64,000 bases of DNA from Gemmatimonadota bacterium (GCA_016704275.1 JADJAK010000002.1:682001-746000); one strand, 5' to 3'. Shown: positions 9,931 through 19,738, counted from the stretch's first letter. The notes: generated by a model not told the origin, from the letters alone. Numbers and translations are program-made.

Positions 9931-10470
9931 TTACGGCATCAACACCTTGTCAATCACGTGGATCACCCCGTTCGACGCCATGACGTCGGCCGTGGTGACG
10001 TTCGCGATCGCCTTGTCACCCTTGTCGACGTTCACGTGCACGGCCTTGCCGGCCAGGTGCAGCTTGAGCGTCACCCCGGAGACGGTCTTGGCGGTGATGT
10101 AGCCGTCCTTGTCGGCCATCTTGGCCAGGTCGGCGGCGGTGATCTTGCCGGCGATGACGTGGTAGGTCAGCACCTTCGTGAGAGCGCCCTTGTCGGCGCG
10201 AAGCTTGGCGACGGCGTCGGCCGGGATCGCCGCGAAGGCGGCATCGGTCGGCGCGAAGACGGTGAACGGCCCGGCGCCCTGCAGCGTCTTGACCAGGTCG
10301 GCCTCGGTCAGCAGCGTGGCGAGGGTCTTGAACGAGCCGGCCGCGACGGCGGTGGCGACGATGTCCTTCCCCATCTTCGAATGATCCATCTGCGCCTGAG
10401 CCGGCGCGACGACGGCAGCGCCGAGGATGGCGGCGGCCGCGAGATGGCGGAACGAGTTGCGGAACTGCAT
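9931..10470 (-). CDS. Secreted fasciclin (FAS1) domain protein
   Basis: 179 aa: a 25-residue signal peptide ending APAQA, then one FAS1 domain. FAS1 landmarks are present: H1 box FTVFAPTDAAF, YHVIAGK and the H2 box NGVIHVIDKVLMP at the very end. FAS1 proteins are secreted or surface adhesion-type domains; no anchor is visible, so periplasmic or extracellular location is inferred. AGGAG precedes the ATG at a good distance. It is monocistronic and convergent with the acyl-CoA dehydrogenase. The 182-nt divergent gap to the next gene (10471-10652) shows no strong promoter that I can name. Confidence 0.9.
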   Translation of the reverse strand: MQFRNSFRHLAAAAILGAAVVAPAQAQMDHSKMGKDIVATAVAAGSFKTLATLLTEADLVKTLQGAGPFTVFAPTDAAFAAIPADAVAKLRADKGALTKVLTYHVIAGKITAADLAKMADKDGYITAKTVSGVTLKLHLAGKAVHVNVDKGDKAIANVTTADVMASNGVIHVIDKVLMP

Positions 10471-10652
10471 GACGAACTCCTGCGTAGGGGGTCAGATGCT
10501 GACGCGTGGCCGATCAGGCCGAGGCCGCGTTGGTATCCCCCGGTTCGCCCGCCCAGCGCATCTGGATGCACCACCCCAAGAGCCGACCGTCCGATGTTTC
10601 ACCTCGGTACCTGACCGAGATGCCGCACGCATCTTGCAGACCTAGAGACCTC

Positions 10653-12101
10653 ATGAACCCTCGCGCCACCATCCTCTGCCTCCTCCTTGCCGTTCCGGCA
10701 GTCGCCCGGGCGCAGGACGCCGGCCCGCTGACGCCGGGGCTGGAATCGTGGTACCTCGGCGCCAAGCGCAGTGCGCCGGGGACTTGGGGCGTGGTCGTGG
10801 CCGATCAATCGGGGCAGGTCCTCTGGTCGATCAACGCCGAACAACCGCTGATTCCCGCCTCGACTGTCAAGTTGTTGACCACGGGTTTTGCCCGGACGAT
10901 GGTCGGTTCCGATGCCCGCCGGGCCACCCGGGTCGTGGGTGATGGCCGGGTGAATCCCGCCACCGGCACCTGGGAAGGGCGTTGGGGGCTGGAATTGAAC
11001 GGCGATCCGACCCTCGAACGGCGCGACCGCACCGGCCCGACACTCTCCGCCCTGGCCTTGCAGCTCGCCTCGATCGGGGTCCGCCGACTGATCGGCCCCT
11101 TGAGCGTGACGAGCGGGGCCGGCGAGGCGCGGAGCGTCTTCCCCGCCGCCTGGGCCGCCCGCCACCGTGGCCGCAGCTACGCCCCGATGGTCGGTCCGGT
11201 CACCCTCAACGAGAACCTCGTCGAATTTTCGGTTCTCCCCGGCGCGCGGAGCGGTACGCGCGCGATCATCGCGGCCGACGCCCCTGCCGGGATGGCATCC
11301 CTGGTGACCAGCACCGTCAAGACCGTGGCCGGAACCCGCGCGAAGATTCGCGTCACCCCGCAGTCGGGTGGTCGCTTTCTGGTCAGCGGCACCATCGGCA
11401 GCCGGGCCGGCGCGCGTCGGTATCAGGCTGTTGCCACCGATCCGACCGCCGTGCTCGAGGCGGCCTGGCAGTACGCGACCAAGCAGGCCGGTATCGAATG
11501 GCTGGTGGCCTCCGCCATCTCCGCCCCCGGCTTCGGCGAGCGCCGCGTCCTGGCCGAGGTGGTGTCGCAGCCGTTCGACTCGATCGCGCACGAGATCAAC
11601 AGTCGCTCGCTCAACATCGGCGCCGAACTGATGCTCCTCTGGGGCGGCGGGCCGGAGCGCGCCGCCGATCGATTGATGCAGCACATCCGGACCGTCACCG
11701 GCATCAGCCACGGCATCGAACTCTTCGATGGCAGCGGCCTCTCCGAGCGTGACCGGGTCTCGCCGATCGTCTTCACGACCTACCTCGCCAACTTCCCGCA
11801 GACCGCGGGCGGTCGCAACTTCGCCCAGCTGCTGCCCGCCAATGGCAGCGGCACGTTGAAGTCGCTCCGCACCGGCCTCCCGGCGGCGGGTGTCGTGCAC
11901 GCCAAGACCGGGACCCTCGGCAACGTCTCGACGCTCGTCGGCTACCTCGGTCGCAGCGACGGCACCCTGCTCATCGCCGCCATGTACAATGGCCGCAACG
12001 CGGGTGCCGCCCGTCAGGCCCAGTGGAAGCTCTTCCGCACCCTCGGCGCCAACGGCGTGGTGTTGCCGGTGGACGAGGTGACGGGGGTGGGTGGGCCCTG
12101 A
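10653..12101 (+). CDS. dacB: D-alanyl-D-alanine carboxypeptidase/endopeptidase (PBP4, peptidase S13)
   Basis: 482 aa from ATG 10653, which opens a signal peptide ending VARAQ. The three penicillin-binding motifs are present: SxxK (S70-T-V-K73 in IPASTVKLL), SxN as SLN (RSLNIGAE) and KTG (HAKTGTLGN). The order and ~480-aa length fit the S13 family. It trims or cleaves peptide cross-links in periplasmic peptidoglycan. It stands alone, and its 3' end meets a convergent efflux operon across a heptamer array. Confidence 0.92.
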   Translation: MNPRATILCLLLAVPAVARAQDAGPLTPGLESWYLGAKRSAPGTWGVVVADQSGQVLWSINAEQPLIPASTVKLLTTGFARTMVGSDARRATRVVGDGRVNPATGTWEGRWGLELNGDPTLERRDRTGPTLSALALQLASIGVRRLIGPLSVTSGAGEARSVFPAAWAARHRGRSYAPMVGPVTLNENLVEFSVLPGARSGTRAIIAADAPAGMASLVTSTVKTVAGTRAKIRVTPQSGGRFLVSGTIGSRAGARRYQAVATDPTAVLEAAWQYATKQAGIEWLVASAISAPGFGERRVLAEVVSQPFDSIAHEINSRSLNIGAELMLLWGGGPERAADRLMQHIRTVTGISHGIELFDGSGLSERDRVSPIVFTTYLANFPQTAGGRNFAQLLPANGSGTLKSLRTGLPAAGVVHAKTGTLGNVSTLVGYLGRSDGTLLIAAMYNGRNAGAARQAQWKLFRTLGANGVVLPVDEVTGVGGP

Positions 12102-12108
12102 ACCAACC

Positions 12109-12139
12109 GATGATCGATCATCGATGATCGATCATCGAT
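12109..12139. repeat. ATCGATG/ATCGATC heptamer array (family A, copy 3)
   Basis: Alternating GATGATC and GATCATC units between the convergent 3' ends of the PBP4 gene and the efflux pump gene; it immediately follows the pump stop on the minus strand. Confidence 0.9.
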
Positions 12140-15100
12140 TCAGTCCTCGATCACCACCCCCGGATGCTTCATCACCCACCGCTCCACCGCCCCGTACAAC
12201 GTCGGCAACACCACCAGCGTCAGCAGCGTCGAGGTCAGGAGCCCACCGATCACCACGGTGGCGAGCGGGCGTTGCAGCTCGGCCCCGGCCGAGGTGGAGA
12301 CTGCCATCGGCACGAAGCCGAGGCCTGCGACGAAGGCGGTCATCAGGACGGGACGCAGCCGTGAGCCGGCACCGATCACCAGCGCATCGGCCAGCGTCTT
12401 CCCCTCGCGCAGCAGGTCGTTGATCGATGTGACCATCACCACGCCGTTCAGCACCGCGATGCCGAAGAGCGCGATGAAGCCGACCGAGGCGGAGAGCGAG
12501 AGGTTGAGCCCCATCAACCAGAGCGAGGCCACACCACCCACCAGTGCAAACGGCACGTTCGACATGATCAGCGCCGCGTGGCGCCAGGTGCCGAACGCCA
12601 TGTAGAGCAGGCCGAAGATCGCCAGGATGGCGACGGGGACCAGCACGCGGAGCCGCGCGAGCGCCGACTGCTGGTGCCGATACTGCCCGCCCCATTCGGT
12701 CCGATACCCGGACGGCAGCTGGATCGTGCTCGCCAGCTTCGCCTCGGCGTCGGCCACGAAGCTGCCGACGTCGCGCCCACGGATGTTGGCGCCGACGACG
12801 ACGAGGCGTTGCCCGCCCTCGTGCGCAAATGCTTCCGGCGCCTCGACCACCTTGATCTCTGCCACGGCACCGAGCGGGACCACGGCACCACGTCCGCGCG
12901 CGATCGGCAACTCGGCCAGGCGCTCCGGATCGATCCGGCTCGCCTCGGCCAGCCGCACCGCGATCGGAATCCGCCGGGCACCGTCGATCAGGGCGCCGGC
13001 CTGCTTGGCCCCGAGCGCACGTTCGACTTCGATGGCGACATCATCGGCGGAGAGGCCGAGCGGTGCCATCCGCGCCCGATCCAGCGTGACCGTCACCTGC
13101 TTCATGCGCGAGGCCGCGATGGTCTTCACATCGGCGGCGCCGGGCACGCCGGCGAGCAGCCGCTCGATCTTGCCGCCGAGCATCGCCAGCGTGTCGGCGT
13201 CGCTGCCGAAGAGCTGCACGCCGACGTCGGTCGTGATGCCACTCTCCGCCTCGTCGAGCCGCATCTGGATCGGCTGCGTGAAGGCCACGGAAAGCCCGGG
13301 AATGTCGCGCAGCACGGAATCCATCGCCTGCACGATCGCTGCCTTCCCCCCCTTCCGCCACGACTCCTTCTCGGTGAGGATGACGTAGGTGTCCGACTCG
13401 TAACTCCCCATCGCCTCGGTCGCGAGATCGGGGCGGCCAAGCTTCGACACCACGGTGCGCACTTCGGGGAGGGCGACCAGCGCGCGCTCGATGAGCCCGC
13501 TGAAGCGGACGCCCTCGCTCAAGGCGGTGGCCGGCAGGCGTCGCGCCTGGACCAGCACACTCCCCTCGTCGAGCCGCGGCATGAACTCGCTGCCGAGACG
13601 GCTCATGGCGAATACGGCCAGCACCGTGGCCACCACACCGGTGCTGATGATGATCGGCGCGCGGCCAAGCGTTCCGGCGATCAGCCGCTGGTACCGCTCC
13701 CGCAACCGCTCGAAGGCGGGCCAGTCGGGCTCGACGGCGGTGGCGAGGAAGGTGCGCGCCGCCGCCGGTACCAGGGTCAATGCCAGCAGCAGCGAACCCA
13801 TCAGGGCGGCCATCACGGTGAACGCCATCGGGACGAACATCTTCCGCTCGGTGCCCTCGAGGGCAAAGAGCGGCAGGTAGACGGCGATGATGATCGCGAT
13901 GCCGAAGACGATCGGTCGGCCCACCTCGACCGCGGCGGCGTGGATCCGCGCCGGCGCCCCCTCCTTGTCGGCGTGCCCGTGGGCGCGTCGCATCACGTTC
14001 TCGACCAGCACGATCGAACCGTCGACCAGCAGACCGAAGTCGAGGGCGCCGAGCGACATCAGGTTGGCGGAGAAGCCGAAGATCCGCATCGCGATGAAGG
14101 CCCACAGCATCGAGAGCGGGATCACCACCGCCACGATCAGCGCCGCCGCGGTGTTGCGGAGGAAGAGCCAGAGCACCGCCACGACCAGCGCGCCACCCAT
14201 GAGGAGGTTCTTCTCGACGGTGTGGGTGGTGCGCTTCACGAGTTCGGTCTGATCGTAGAACGGCACCAGCGCGACGCCGGCCGGCAGCGTCGCCTCAACG
14301 GCACGGATCCGCTCGGCGATCCCCGCCATCACGCGCTGGGCATTCTCGCCCTTCCGCATGATGACCATCCCCGAGACGACTTCGCCGCGGCCATCGGCGC
14401 TGACGGCGCCTTCACGAGGCAACGCCCCGCGCACCACCTCGGCGACATCGCCAAGGCGCACCGGCGTCTGCCCTGCCACGGTCACCGGAATGTCGGCGAT
14501 CTGCTCCGGCCGCGTGAAGCGGCCGAGCCCGCGCACCACGAAGCGCTCCTGGCGTGACTCGATCGAGGCGCCACCGAAGTTGAGATTCTCGCGCGCGACG
14601 GCGCGCTCGATGTCGCCGAGCGTGAGGCCGGCAGTTGCGAGTCGGGCGGGATCGGCGACGATCTCGATCCGCTCGGTGAGGCCACCCCACGAATTGACCT
14701 CGGCCACGCCAGGCACCGTCCGCAACTGCGGCGCGATGGTGTAGTCCTGGAGCGTCTTGAGCGAGGTCGGGTCCCACTCTGGCGTGCTGGCCGTGAGGAC
14801 GTACTGGAACACCTCGCCCATCGCCGTCGACGGAGGACCGAGTTGCGGCGTGACATCGGGAGGCAGCAACGCCGCGACATCACCGAGTCGTTGCGAGACG
14901 ACCTGCCGCGCGAACCAGGAATCGACGCCGTCGTCGAAGACGACCTGCGTGATGGAGAGGCCGAACTTCGTGGTGGACCGCACCACCTCGGCATCGGGCA
15001 GGCCGAGCAGGGCGCGCTCGATCGGGAAGGTGACCAGCTGCTCGACTTCCTGCGGCGCGAGCCCCGGTGCCTCGGTGATGATGCTGACGCTGTTGGCGGT

Positions 15101-15229
15101 CAGGTCGGGAAAGGCCTCGAACGGAATCGTCGCGAAGGCCCAGACGCCGATGCTGAGCAGCACGGCCACCGCGCCAAGGACGATGCCCCGCTTGTGCACG
15201 GCGACGTCGATCAGGCGCTCGATCATCAT
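12140..15229 (-). CDS. czcA: Heavy-metal efflux RND permease (CzcA/CusA family)
   Basis: 1029 aa, the usual size. It is an inner-membrane proton-driven pump exporting metal ions through a tripartite complex. N-terminal signatures IPFEAFPDLT and PGLAPQEVEQLVTFPIE are typical of the HME branch. TM4 contains DFGLLVDG with both acidic residues, the pattern of Zn/Co/Cd (CzcA-type) rather than Cu/Ag (CusA) pumps. The metal assignment is therefore inferred. The ATG overlaps the adaptor gene's stop by 4 nt. It is the last gene of a czcC-czcB-czcA operon facing a two-component system. Confidence 0.92.
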   Translation of the reverse strand: MMIERLIDVAVHKRGIVLGAVAVLLSIGVWAFATIPFEAFPDLTANSVSIITEAPGLAPQEVEQLVTFPIERALLGLPDAEVVRSTTKFGLSITQVVFDDGVDSWFARQVVSQRLGDVAALLPPDVTPQLGPPSTAMGEVFQYVLTASTPEWDPTSLKTLQDYTIAPQLRTVPGVAEVNSWGGLTERIEIVADPARLATAGLTLGDIERAVARENLNFGGASIESRQERFVVRGLGRFTRPEQIADIPVTVAGQTPVRLGDVAEVVRGALPREGAVSADGRGEVVSGMVIMRKGENAQRVMAGIAERIRAVEATLPAGVALVPFYDQTELVKRTTHTVEKNLLMGGALVVAVLWLFLRNTAAALIVAVVIPLSMLWAFIAMRIFGFSANLMSLGALDFGLLVDGSIVLVENVMRRAHGHADKEGAPARIHAAAVEVGRPIVFGIAIIIAVYLPLFALEGTERKMFVPMAFTVMAALMGSLLLALTLVPAAARTFLATAVEPDWPAFERLRERYQRLIAGTLGRAPIIISTGVVATVLAVFAMSRLGSEFMPRLDEGSVLVQARRLPATALSEGVRFSGLIERALVALPEVRTVVSKLGRPDLATEAMGSYESDTYVILTEKESWRKGGKAAIVQAMDSVLRDIPGLSVAFTQPIQMRLDEAESGITTDVGVQLFGSDADTLAMLGGKIERLLAGVPGAADVKTIAASRMKQVTVTLDRARMAPLGLSADDVAIEVERALGAKQAGALIDGARRIPIAVRLAEASRIDPERLAELPIARGRGAVVPLGAVAEIKVVEAPEAFAHEGGQRLVVVGANIRGRDVGSFVADAEAKLASTIQLPSGYRTEWGGQYRHQQSALARLRVLVPVAILAIFGLLYMAFGTWRHAALIMSNVPFALVGGVASLWLMGLNLSLSASVGFIALFGIAVLNGVVMVTSINDLLREGKTLADALVIGAGSRLRPVLMTAFVAGLGFVPMAVSTSAGAELQRPLATVVIGGLLTSTLLTLVVLPTLYGAVERWVMKHPGVVIED

Positions 15230-16326
15230 TCGGGCGCCTCGGCGTCGAGGGACGACCGCACGAAGTAGGCGCCGCGCCCGACCACCACCATGCCGGGCTT
15301 GAGCCCCAGCACCGCGACCCGGCCGTCCTCGAGCAGCACCGCATCGGTGACCGGAAAGCGGCGGAACCGATTCGGCGCATCGACGACATACACCTCGGCG
15401 CCGTCACCCACGCGCTGCACCGCTTCGGCCGGGAGGATGGCGCGCTCGACCCGCTGGCCACCGGCGACGTGCACCAGGGCGAACATCCCGGGCCGAAGCC
15501 CGGCCGGGCGCCGCTCCAGCACCACGCGGATGTCCACGGCGCGGCGGGCAGCGTCGAGGCGCCCTCCGGTGCGCACGACACGCCCCGGGAGGGTGTCGCC
15601 CGGGAAGGCCGCGAGCGTGACACGCACCTGCTTCGCCGCACTGATCAATCCGAGCGACGCCTCGGGCACCCAGGCGGTGACCCAGAGTGCAGCGTCATCG
15701 CCCAATTCCACCAGGGACGCCCCTTCGAGGACGGCTTCGCCGAGCTTGGCCTCGACCGTAAACACCACCCCGGCACGCGGCGCCACGATCACCACTTCGT
15801 CGCCATCCGGACGCAGGTGCGACACCAACTCGGCCGCGCGCTGCCGCTCGCCTTCGGCCGCGCGGTAGACGGCGTTGCGCTGCTCCACTTCCTCACGGGC
15901 GACGGCGCCGGCCGCCAGCAGGCGGGTGGAGCGATCGAGCGCGGCCTTCGCCGCGGACGATGCGGCCTCGGCCGATTCGAGGTCGCGGCGCGCAGTGGCC
16001 AACTCGTGCGAATGGATCTTCACGAGCGGTTGCCCGGCGCGCACCCGGTCGCCCGGCAGCACCATCACCTGATCGATGCGGCCGGAGACGATCGAGCCGA
16101 CGTGCGCCGTTTCCGGATCGGGGGTATCGAGCGTCCCCGGCAACGCGATCGGAATCGTGGTCGACGCGATGCGGACGGTGTCGAAGCCCAGCTTGGCCTG
16201 GGCCATCTGCGCCGGGGTGTATTCCACCGTCCCCGCGGGGAGGGCGCGCATCGGCGCGTCGGCCTCGGGGCCCTTGCCGCAGGCGGCAGCGAACAACAGC
16301 AGGAATGGCAGGTGGCGTCGGATCAT
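15226..16326 (-). CDS. czcB: RND efflux periplasmic adaptor, lipoprotein (CzcB-like)
   Basis: 366 aa. A lipobox (LLFAAAC) after a short signal peptide predicts an inner-membrane-anchored lipoprotein. A barrel-sandwich/lipoyl half (GRIDQVMVLPGDRVRAGQPL), a coiled coil (~residues 105-150) and the second half-barrel (RAGVVFTVEAKLGEAV) appear in the membrane-fusion-protein order. It links the permease to the outer-membrane channel. No extra N-terminal His-rich metal domain is visible. It overlaps both neighbours by 4 nt. Confidence 0.9.
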   Translation of the reverse strand: MIRRHLPFLLLFAAACGKGPEADAPMRALPAGTVEYTPAQMAQAKLGFDTVRIASTTIPIALPGTLDTPDPETAHVGSIVSGRIDQVMVLPGDRVRAGQPLVKIHSHELATARRDLESAEAASSAAKAALDRSTRLLAAGAVAREEVEQRNAVYRAAEGERQRAAELVSHLRPDGDEVVIVAPRAGVVFTVEAKLGEAVLEGASLVELGDDAALWVTAWVPEASLGLISAAKQVRVTLAAFPGDTLPGRVVRTGGRLDAARRAVDIRVVLERRPAGLRPGMFALVHVAGGQRVERAILPAEAVQRVGDGAEVYVVDAPNRFRRFPVTDAVLLEDGRVAVLGLKPGMVVVGRGAYFVRSSLDAEAPE

Positions 16327-17549
16327 CGGGGCGCTCCAGGGCAGTCTTCGAGCAGCAAGGCAGTCGTCAGCGGCTGGCCGACTGCTCGGGCAAGGGCAAG
16401 GCGGGTGGCGACACGGCGTCCGCGCCAGGTGGCGTGTTCCTCCAGCGCCGCGAGTCGCGCGCGCCGGGCATCGAAGAGTTCAGCGAGGGTGCCCTGGCCT
16501 TCACGCCAGCGCGCCTCGGCGGCCGTCACCGCCTGCGCGAGATCGGCCTCCCAGCCGGCGGCGTAGCGCACCCCGGCGGCGTCGAGCTCTTGCATGGTGC
16601 GCCGCGCGGAGGCGATCGCGGCCGTGGACTCCTGCTCGGCGAGCGCCACCTCGGCCTTCGCGGCATCGGCCTCGGCGCGGGCCGACGCGAGCGAGGCGCT
16701 CCCCGAGGAGAAGAGCGGCAGATCGAAGGCGAGTCCCACGAGCACACCGGAGAAGCCGGCCGTGCGCCGGAAGCCGACTTGCGGGATCAGGTCCGGTACC
16801 CGGCGAGCCGCCGCCTGATCGACGAGCGCCTCGGCCAGCGTGCGGCGGGCCGCTGCGCGCTGCGCATCGACGGCCATGCCGTTTGGCGATGGGGCGATAC
16901 AACTCGCCGGCATGCTGATCCGCAGGGGCGTCTCCGGCGCGAGGCCGAGGGCCACGGCGAGCTGGGCATCCGCCGCGGCCAGGTCGGCGCGACGGCGCGC
17001 GAGCTGCGACGCCACCATCACCGCCTCGGTGCGGACGCGTGCCCCCTCACCCGCGGGGGATCGACCGTCCGCGACCCGTGCGGTGAGTGATGTCGCGAGG
17101 CGGTCGAGCGCGGCCGACTCCGCCATCGCCTCCGCGAGCAAATCGTGCCCCATGTCGTGAGCGGCCATCGCGGCCAGCAGTTGCCCACTGAAGCCGACCA
17201 CTGTCGCCGCGCCGTCGGATTGGGCCACGGCCAGATGGGCGGCGCCGGTGCGGCGCGCCGCGCCGAGATCACCACCGAGCGGCAGCACCGTCTGCAGGGT
17301 GATCTGACCTTCGGTCCCGGCGAGTCCATCCTTGCCGGTCACCTGCCGCTGCATGCCGAGGTTTTCGGCCGCGATCCCCAGCTGCGGATTGCGGAGCCGT
17401 GCCGCATCCCGGCGCAGGGCGTCGGCGGCACGCGTGCGGGCGTCGACGGCGGCCACCACCGGCGCCCGTTCGAGGGCCCGCGCCAGGGCCGCGCCGGCGT
17501 CAAGCCGGGTGGTGTCCTGCCATAGCATGGGAAGCAAAAGGACCAGCAC
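16323..17549 (-). CDS. czcC: TolC-family outer-membrane efflux protein (CzcC-like)
   Basis: 408 aa from GTG 17549, chosen because GGAGGAG lies 6 nt upstream. Two repeated helical halves rich in Ala/Arg/Glu (for example NPQLGIAAENLG and DLPLFSSGSASLASARAE) match the outer-membrane factor fold. The N-terminal signal peptide is short. As first gene of the operon it would form the exit duct for the CzcBA pump. The upstream gap (17550-17634) holds a direct repeat probably bound by the divergently encoded response regulator. Confidence 0.85.
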   Translation of the reverse strand: MLVLLLPMLWQDTTRLDAGAALARALERAPVVAAVDARTRAADALRRDAARLRNPQLGIAAENLGMQRQVTGKDGLAGTEGQITLQTVLPLGGDLGAARRTGAAHLAVAQSDGAATVVGFSGQLLAAMAAHDMGHDLLAEAMAESAALDRLATSLTARVADGRSPAGEGARVRTEAVMVASQLARRRADLAAADAQLAVALGLAPETPLRISMPASCIAPSPNGMAVDAQRAAARRTLAEALVDQAAARRVPDLIPQVGFRRTAGFSGVLVGLAFDLPLFSSGSASLASARAEADAAKAEVALAEQESTAAIASARRTMQELDAAGVRYAAGWEADLAQAVTAAEARWREGQGTLAELFDARRARLAALEEHATWRGRRVATRLALARAVGQPLTTALLLEDCPGAPR

Positions 17550-17577
17550 TGGGGACTCCTCCGTGGGTACGCGGGCA

Positions 17578-17628
17578 AAGCTATGCCCGGGAGATGAATC
17601 CCCGATGAATGCCGCGGGGCGGTATTAA
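17578..17628. promoter_or_regulatory. Divergent promoter region with 11-bp-spaced direct repeat (candidate response-regulator operator)
   Basis: GATGAAT occurs at 17593-17599 and again at 17604-17610, 11 bp apart, the one-turn spacing typical of OmpR-family binding sites. On the plus strand TATTAA (17623-17628) lies 12 bp past the repeat and 6 nt before the regulator ATG. On the minus strand TAGCTT (17583-17578) lies 9 bp past the repeat, ahead of czcC. One operator could therefore activate both directions. Confidence 0.5.
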
Positions 17629-17634
17629 TTCAGG

Positions 17635-18315
17635 ATGCGAGTCCTTCTGGTCGAAGATGAACGCCGGCTGGCCGATGCCACGGCCCGTGGCCTGCGCGGC
17701 CATGCCCATGCCGTGGATGTGGCGGGGAGCCTGGCCGAGGCGCGCCGCAAACTCGCGCTTGACCCGTACGACGCCATCGTGCTCGACCTGGGCCTCCCTG
17801 ATGGACCGGGACTCGCCCTGGTGCAGGAACTGCGCGCCCAGGGCGATCCCACGCCAGTGCTGATTCTCACGGCGCGCGATGCCCTCGACGATCGCATCGC
17901 GGGGCTCGACAGCGGAGCCGACGACTACCTCGTGAAGCCGTTCGCGCTGGAGGAGTTGCTGGCGCGGCTGCGCGCGGTGGGGCGCCGCGCCGTCGCGGTG
18001 CGCCCTGACATCCTCACCATCGACACGCTCCGGCTCGATCCCGCCACCCAAGCCGGTGCTCGCGGAGAGCGTCCACTCGAGCTCACCACGACCGAGTTTG
18101 CGCTCCTGGCCTTCCTCGCGGGACATCCCGGTGAGGTCTGCTCCCGCGCCCGGATCGCGGCAAAGGTCTGGGACGAGAACTACGACCCGTTCTCGAACAT
18201 CATCGATGTCTACGTCGCACGGCTCCGCCGGAAGGTCGATGGCGATGGCGACCGCCCGCTGCTGCACACGGTCCGCGGTGCGGGCTACGTCCTCGATCCG
18301 GACCGCACCGGATGA
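17635..18315 (+). CDS. OmpR-family response regulator (CzcR/CusR-like)
   Basis: 226 aa. The receiver domain (1-~115) has the acidic pair ED (residues 7-8), phospho-acceptor D51 (IVLDLGLPDG), T in LTARD and K in VKPFAL. The winged-helix DNA-binding domain follows (~130-222: ELTTTEFALLAFLA, RVNIIDVYVARLRRK-like stretch, TVRGAGYVL). It faces the Czc efflux operon and overlaps its own kinase gene by ATGA, so it most likely controls metal efflux. The ATG sits 6 nt after a TATTAA box without a Shine-Dalgarno, suggesting a leaderless message. Confidence 0.92.
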   Translation: MRVLLVEDERRLADATARGLRGHAHAVDVAGSLAEARRKLALDPYDAIVLDLGLPDGPGLALVQELRAQGDPTPVLILTARDALDDRIAGLDSGADDYLVKPFALEELLARLRAVGRRAVAVRPDILTIDTLRLDPATQAGARGERPLELTTTEFALLAFLAGHPGEVCSRARIAAKVWDENYDPFSNIIDVYVARLRRKVDGDGDRPLLHTVRGAGYVLDPDRTG

Positions 18316-19730
18316 ATGCCCCGTTGCGCTGGCGGCTCGCGCTGACGTTCACCGTGGGCCTGGCCCTGATGCTGTTCGTCGGGGCGGCCGTCTTTGCGGT
18401 CATCCTCGAACGGGCCTATCGCGAGGACTTCGACCGCGAACTGCTCGAGGTGGCCCACGCCGCCAGCGACCTCTATGCGATCGACCGCGAGGAGTATCCC
18501 ACGCGCGACGAAGCGGTCTCGCACGTGGTGTCGGAACTGCTGCTCGGCGAACGCACCACGATCGCCTTCGACACCACCGGGCAACGCCTTGCCGTGTCGC
18601 GGCATCTGCCGGGCTCGCCGGACCTCGAGCACATCGACCCCTTCGCCACCCCGACGACGCCGATCGACATCACCACGGCCGGGCGCGACATGCGGGTCGT
18701 CGCCGTCCAGCTGCCGGATGGCGTGCGGCTGCTCGTGGGGCAGCCCAACGCCTCGTTCCGCGCGCGCATCGGCGTGTTACGCGTGAGCCTGGCGGTCGGC
18801 CTCCCCCTGCTGCTCCTGCTCGGCGGGGCGATCGGCGTGGTCCTGGCCCGCCCCGCCCTCAAGCCGGTGAACGCGGTGGCCACCGCCGCCGAGACGGCCG
18901 GCGAGGCGGTGTTGCGGGGCGATCCGCGATTGCCCCGACTCACCCCGCCCCGGGCCGACGACGAGGTCCGCCAGCTGACCGACGCCTTCAACGGGCTGCT
19001 CGATCAGTTGGAGACCGCCCTGGAGCGTGAGCGCGGCTTCGCCGAAATGCAGCGGGCCTTTCTGGCGGATGCCGCGCACGAATTGCGTACCCCGGCGGCG
19101 ATCGTCCGCAGCGAGGCCGATGCGGCGCTCGCCGCCCCCGAGGATGTGGCCGGCGCGCGCGACGCGCTCCGCCGCGTTGCCGATGAAGCCGGGCGGATGG
19201 GGCAGCTGATCACCGACCTGCTGCTCCTGGCGCGCGGCGATGCCGATCGGCCGTTCGCCCAGGCGCCGCTCTATCTCGATGACCTCGCCGAGCAATCGCT
19301 GCGACGCATTCGCGCGCTCCCGATCGCGGCCGGGCGCGAGGTCCGCCTCGGCCCCTTCGAGGCCACTGCGGTCCTGGGCGATCCCCCGCTGCTCGAGCGC
19401 GCCATCGTCGCCCTGCTCGAGAACGCGCTGGTGCACGGCGGTGCCGGTCTCATCGAACTCGGCGTCGCACCGCACGAGGGCCACGCGATCCTCTCGGTGC
19501 GAGACCACGGCGACGGCGTGCCGATGGAGGCGCGCGAACGGATCTTCTCGCGCTTCGCACGACTCGACACCGATCGCCCGGGAACCGGCCTGGGGCTGGC
19601 CATCGCACGACTCATCGCGACCCGGCATGGTGGCAGCCTGCACGTCGAGGAAGCGCACCCCGGAGCCCGCTTCGTGATGACGCTCCCGATCGCGCCACGC
19701 GGCGACACCATTGTCGGCTCCACGCCGTAG
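18312..19730 (+). CDS. Sensor histidine kinase (partner of the metal-efflux regulator)
   Basis: 472 aa. Two membrane helices (~11-33 and ~157-178) enclose a ~120-residue periplasmic sensor region. HAMP-like linker follows, then HisKA with the phospho-acceptor H256 (DAAHELRTP). The HATPase has N-box (LLENALVHGG), G1 (VRDHGDGVP) and G2 (GTGLGLAIARLI). It autophosphorylates and passes phosphate to the overlapping upstream regulator. The periplasmic loop contains no obvious Cys/His cluster, so the ligand is not evident. Confidence 0.92.
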   Translation: MNAPLRWRLALTFTVGLALMLFVGAAVFAVILERAYREDFDRELLEVAHAASDLYAIDREEYPTRDEAVSHVVSELLLGERTTIAFDTTGQRLAVSRHLPGSPDLEHIDPFATPTTPIDITTAGRDMRVVAVQLPDGVRLLVGQPNASFRARIGVLRVSLAVGLPLLLLLGGAIGVVLARPALKPVNAVATAAETAGEAVLRGDPRLPRLTPPRADDEVRQLTDAFNGLLDQLETALERERGFAEMQRAFLADAAHELRTPAAIVRSEADAALAAPEDVAGARDALRRVADEAGRMGQLITDLLLLARGDADRPFAQAPLYLDDLAEQSLRRIRALPIAAGREVRLGPFEATAVLGDPPLLERAIVALLENALVHGGAGLIELGVAPHEGHAILSVRDHGDGVPMEARERIFSRFARLDTDRPGTGLGLAIARLIATRHGGSLHVEEAHPGARFVMTLPIAPRGDTIVGSTP

Positions 19731-19738
19731 AGCGCGCC

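Noticed and set aside
12578..14557. 659-aa plus-strand ORF across the efflux permease
   Set aside because: Antisense shadow of czcA in a GC-rich genome; rich in His/Arg/Asp with no domain, while the minus-strand frame is a clear RND permease.
12140..15229. CusA-type copper/silver specificity for the pump
   Set aside because: TM4 reads DFGLLVDG with two acids, as in Czc-type pumps; copper export here is better explained by CopA.
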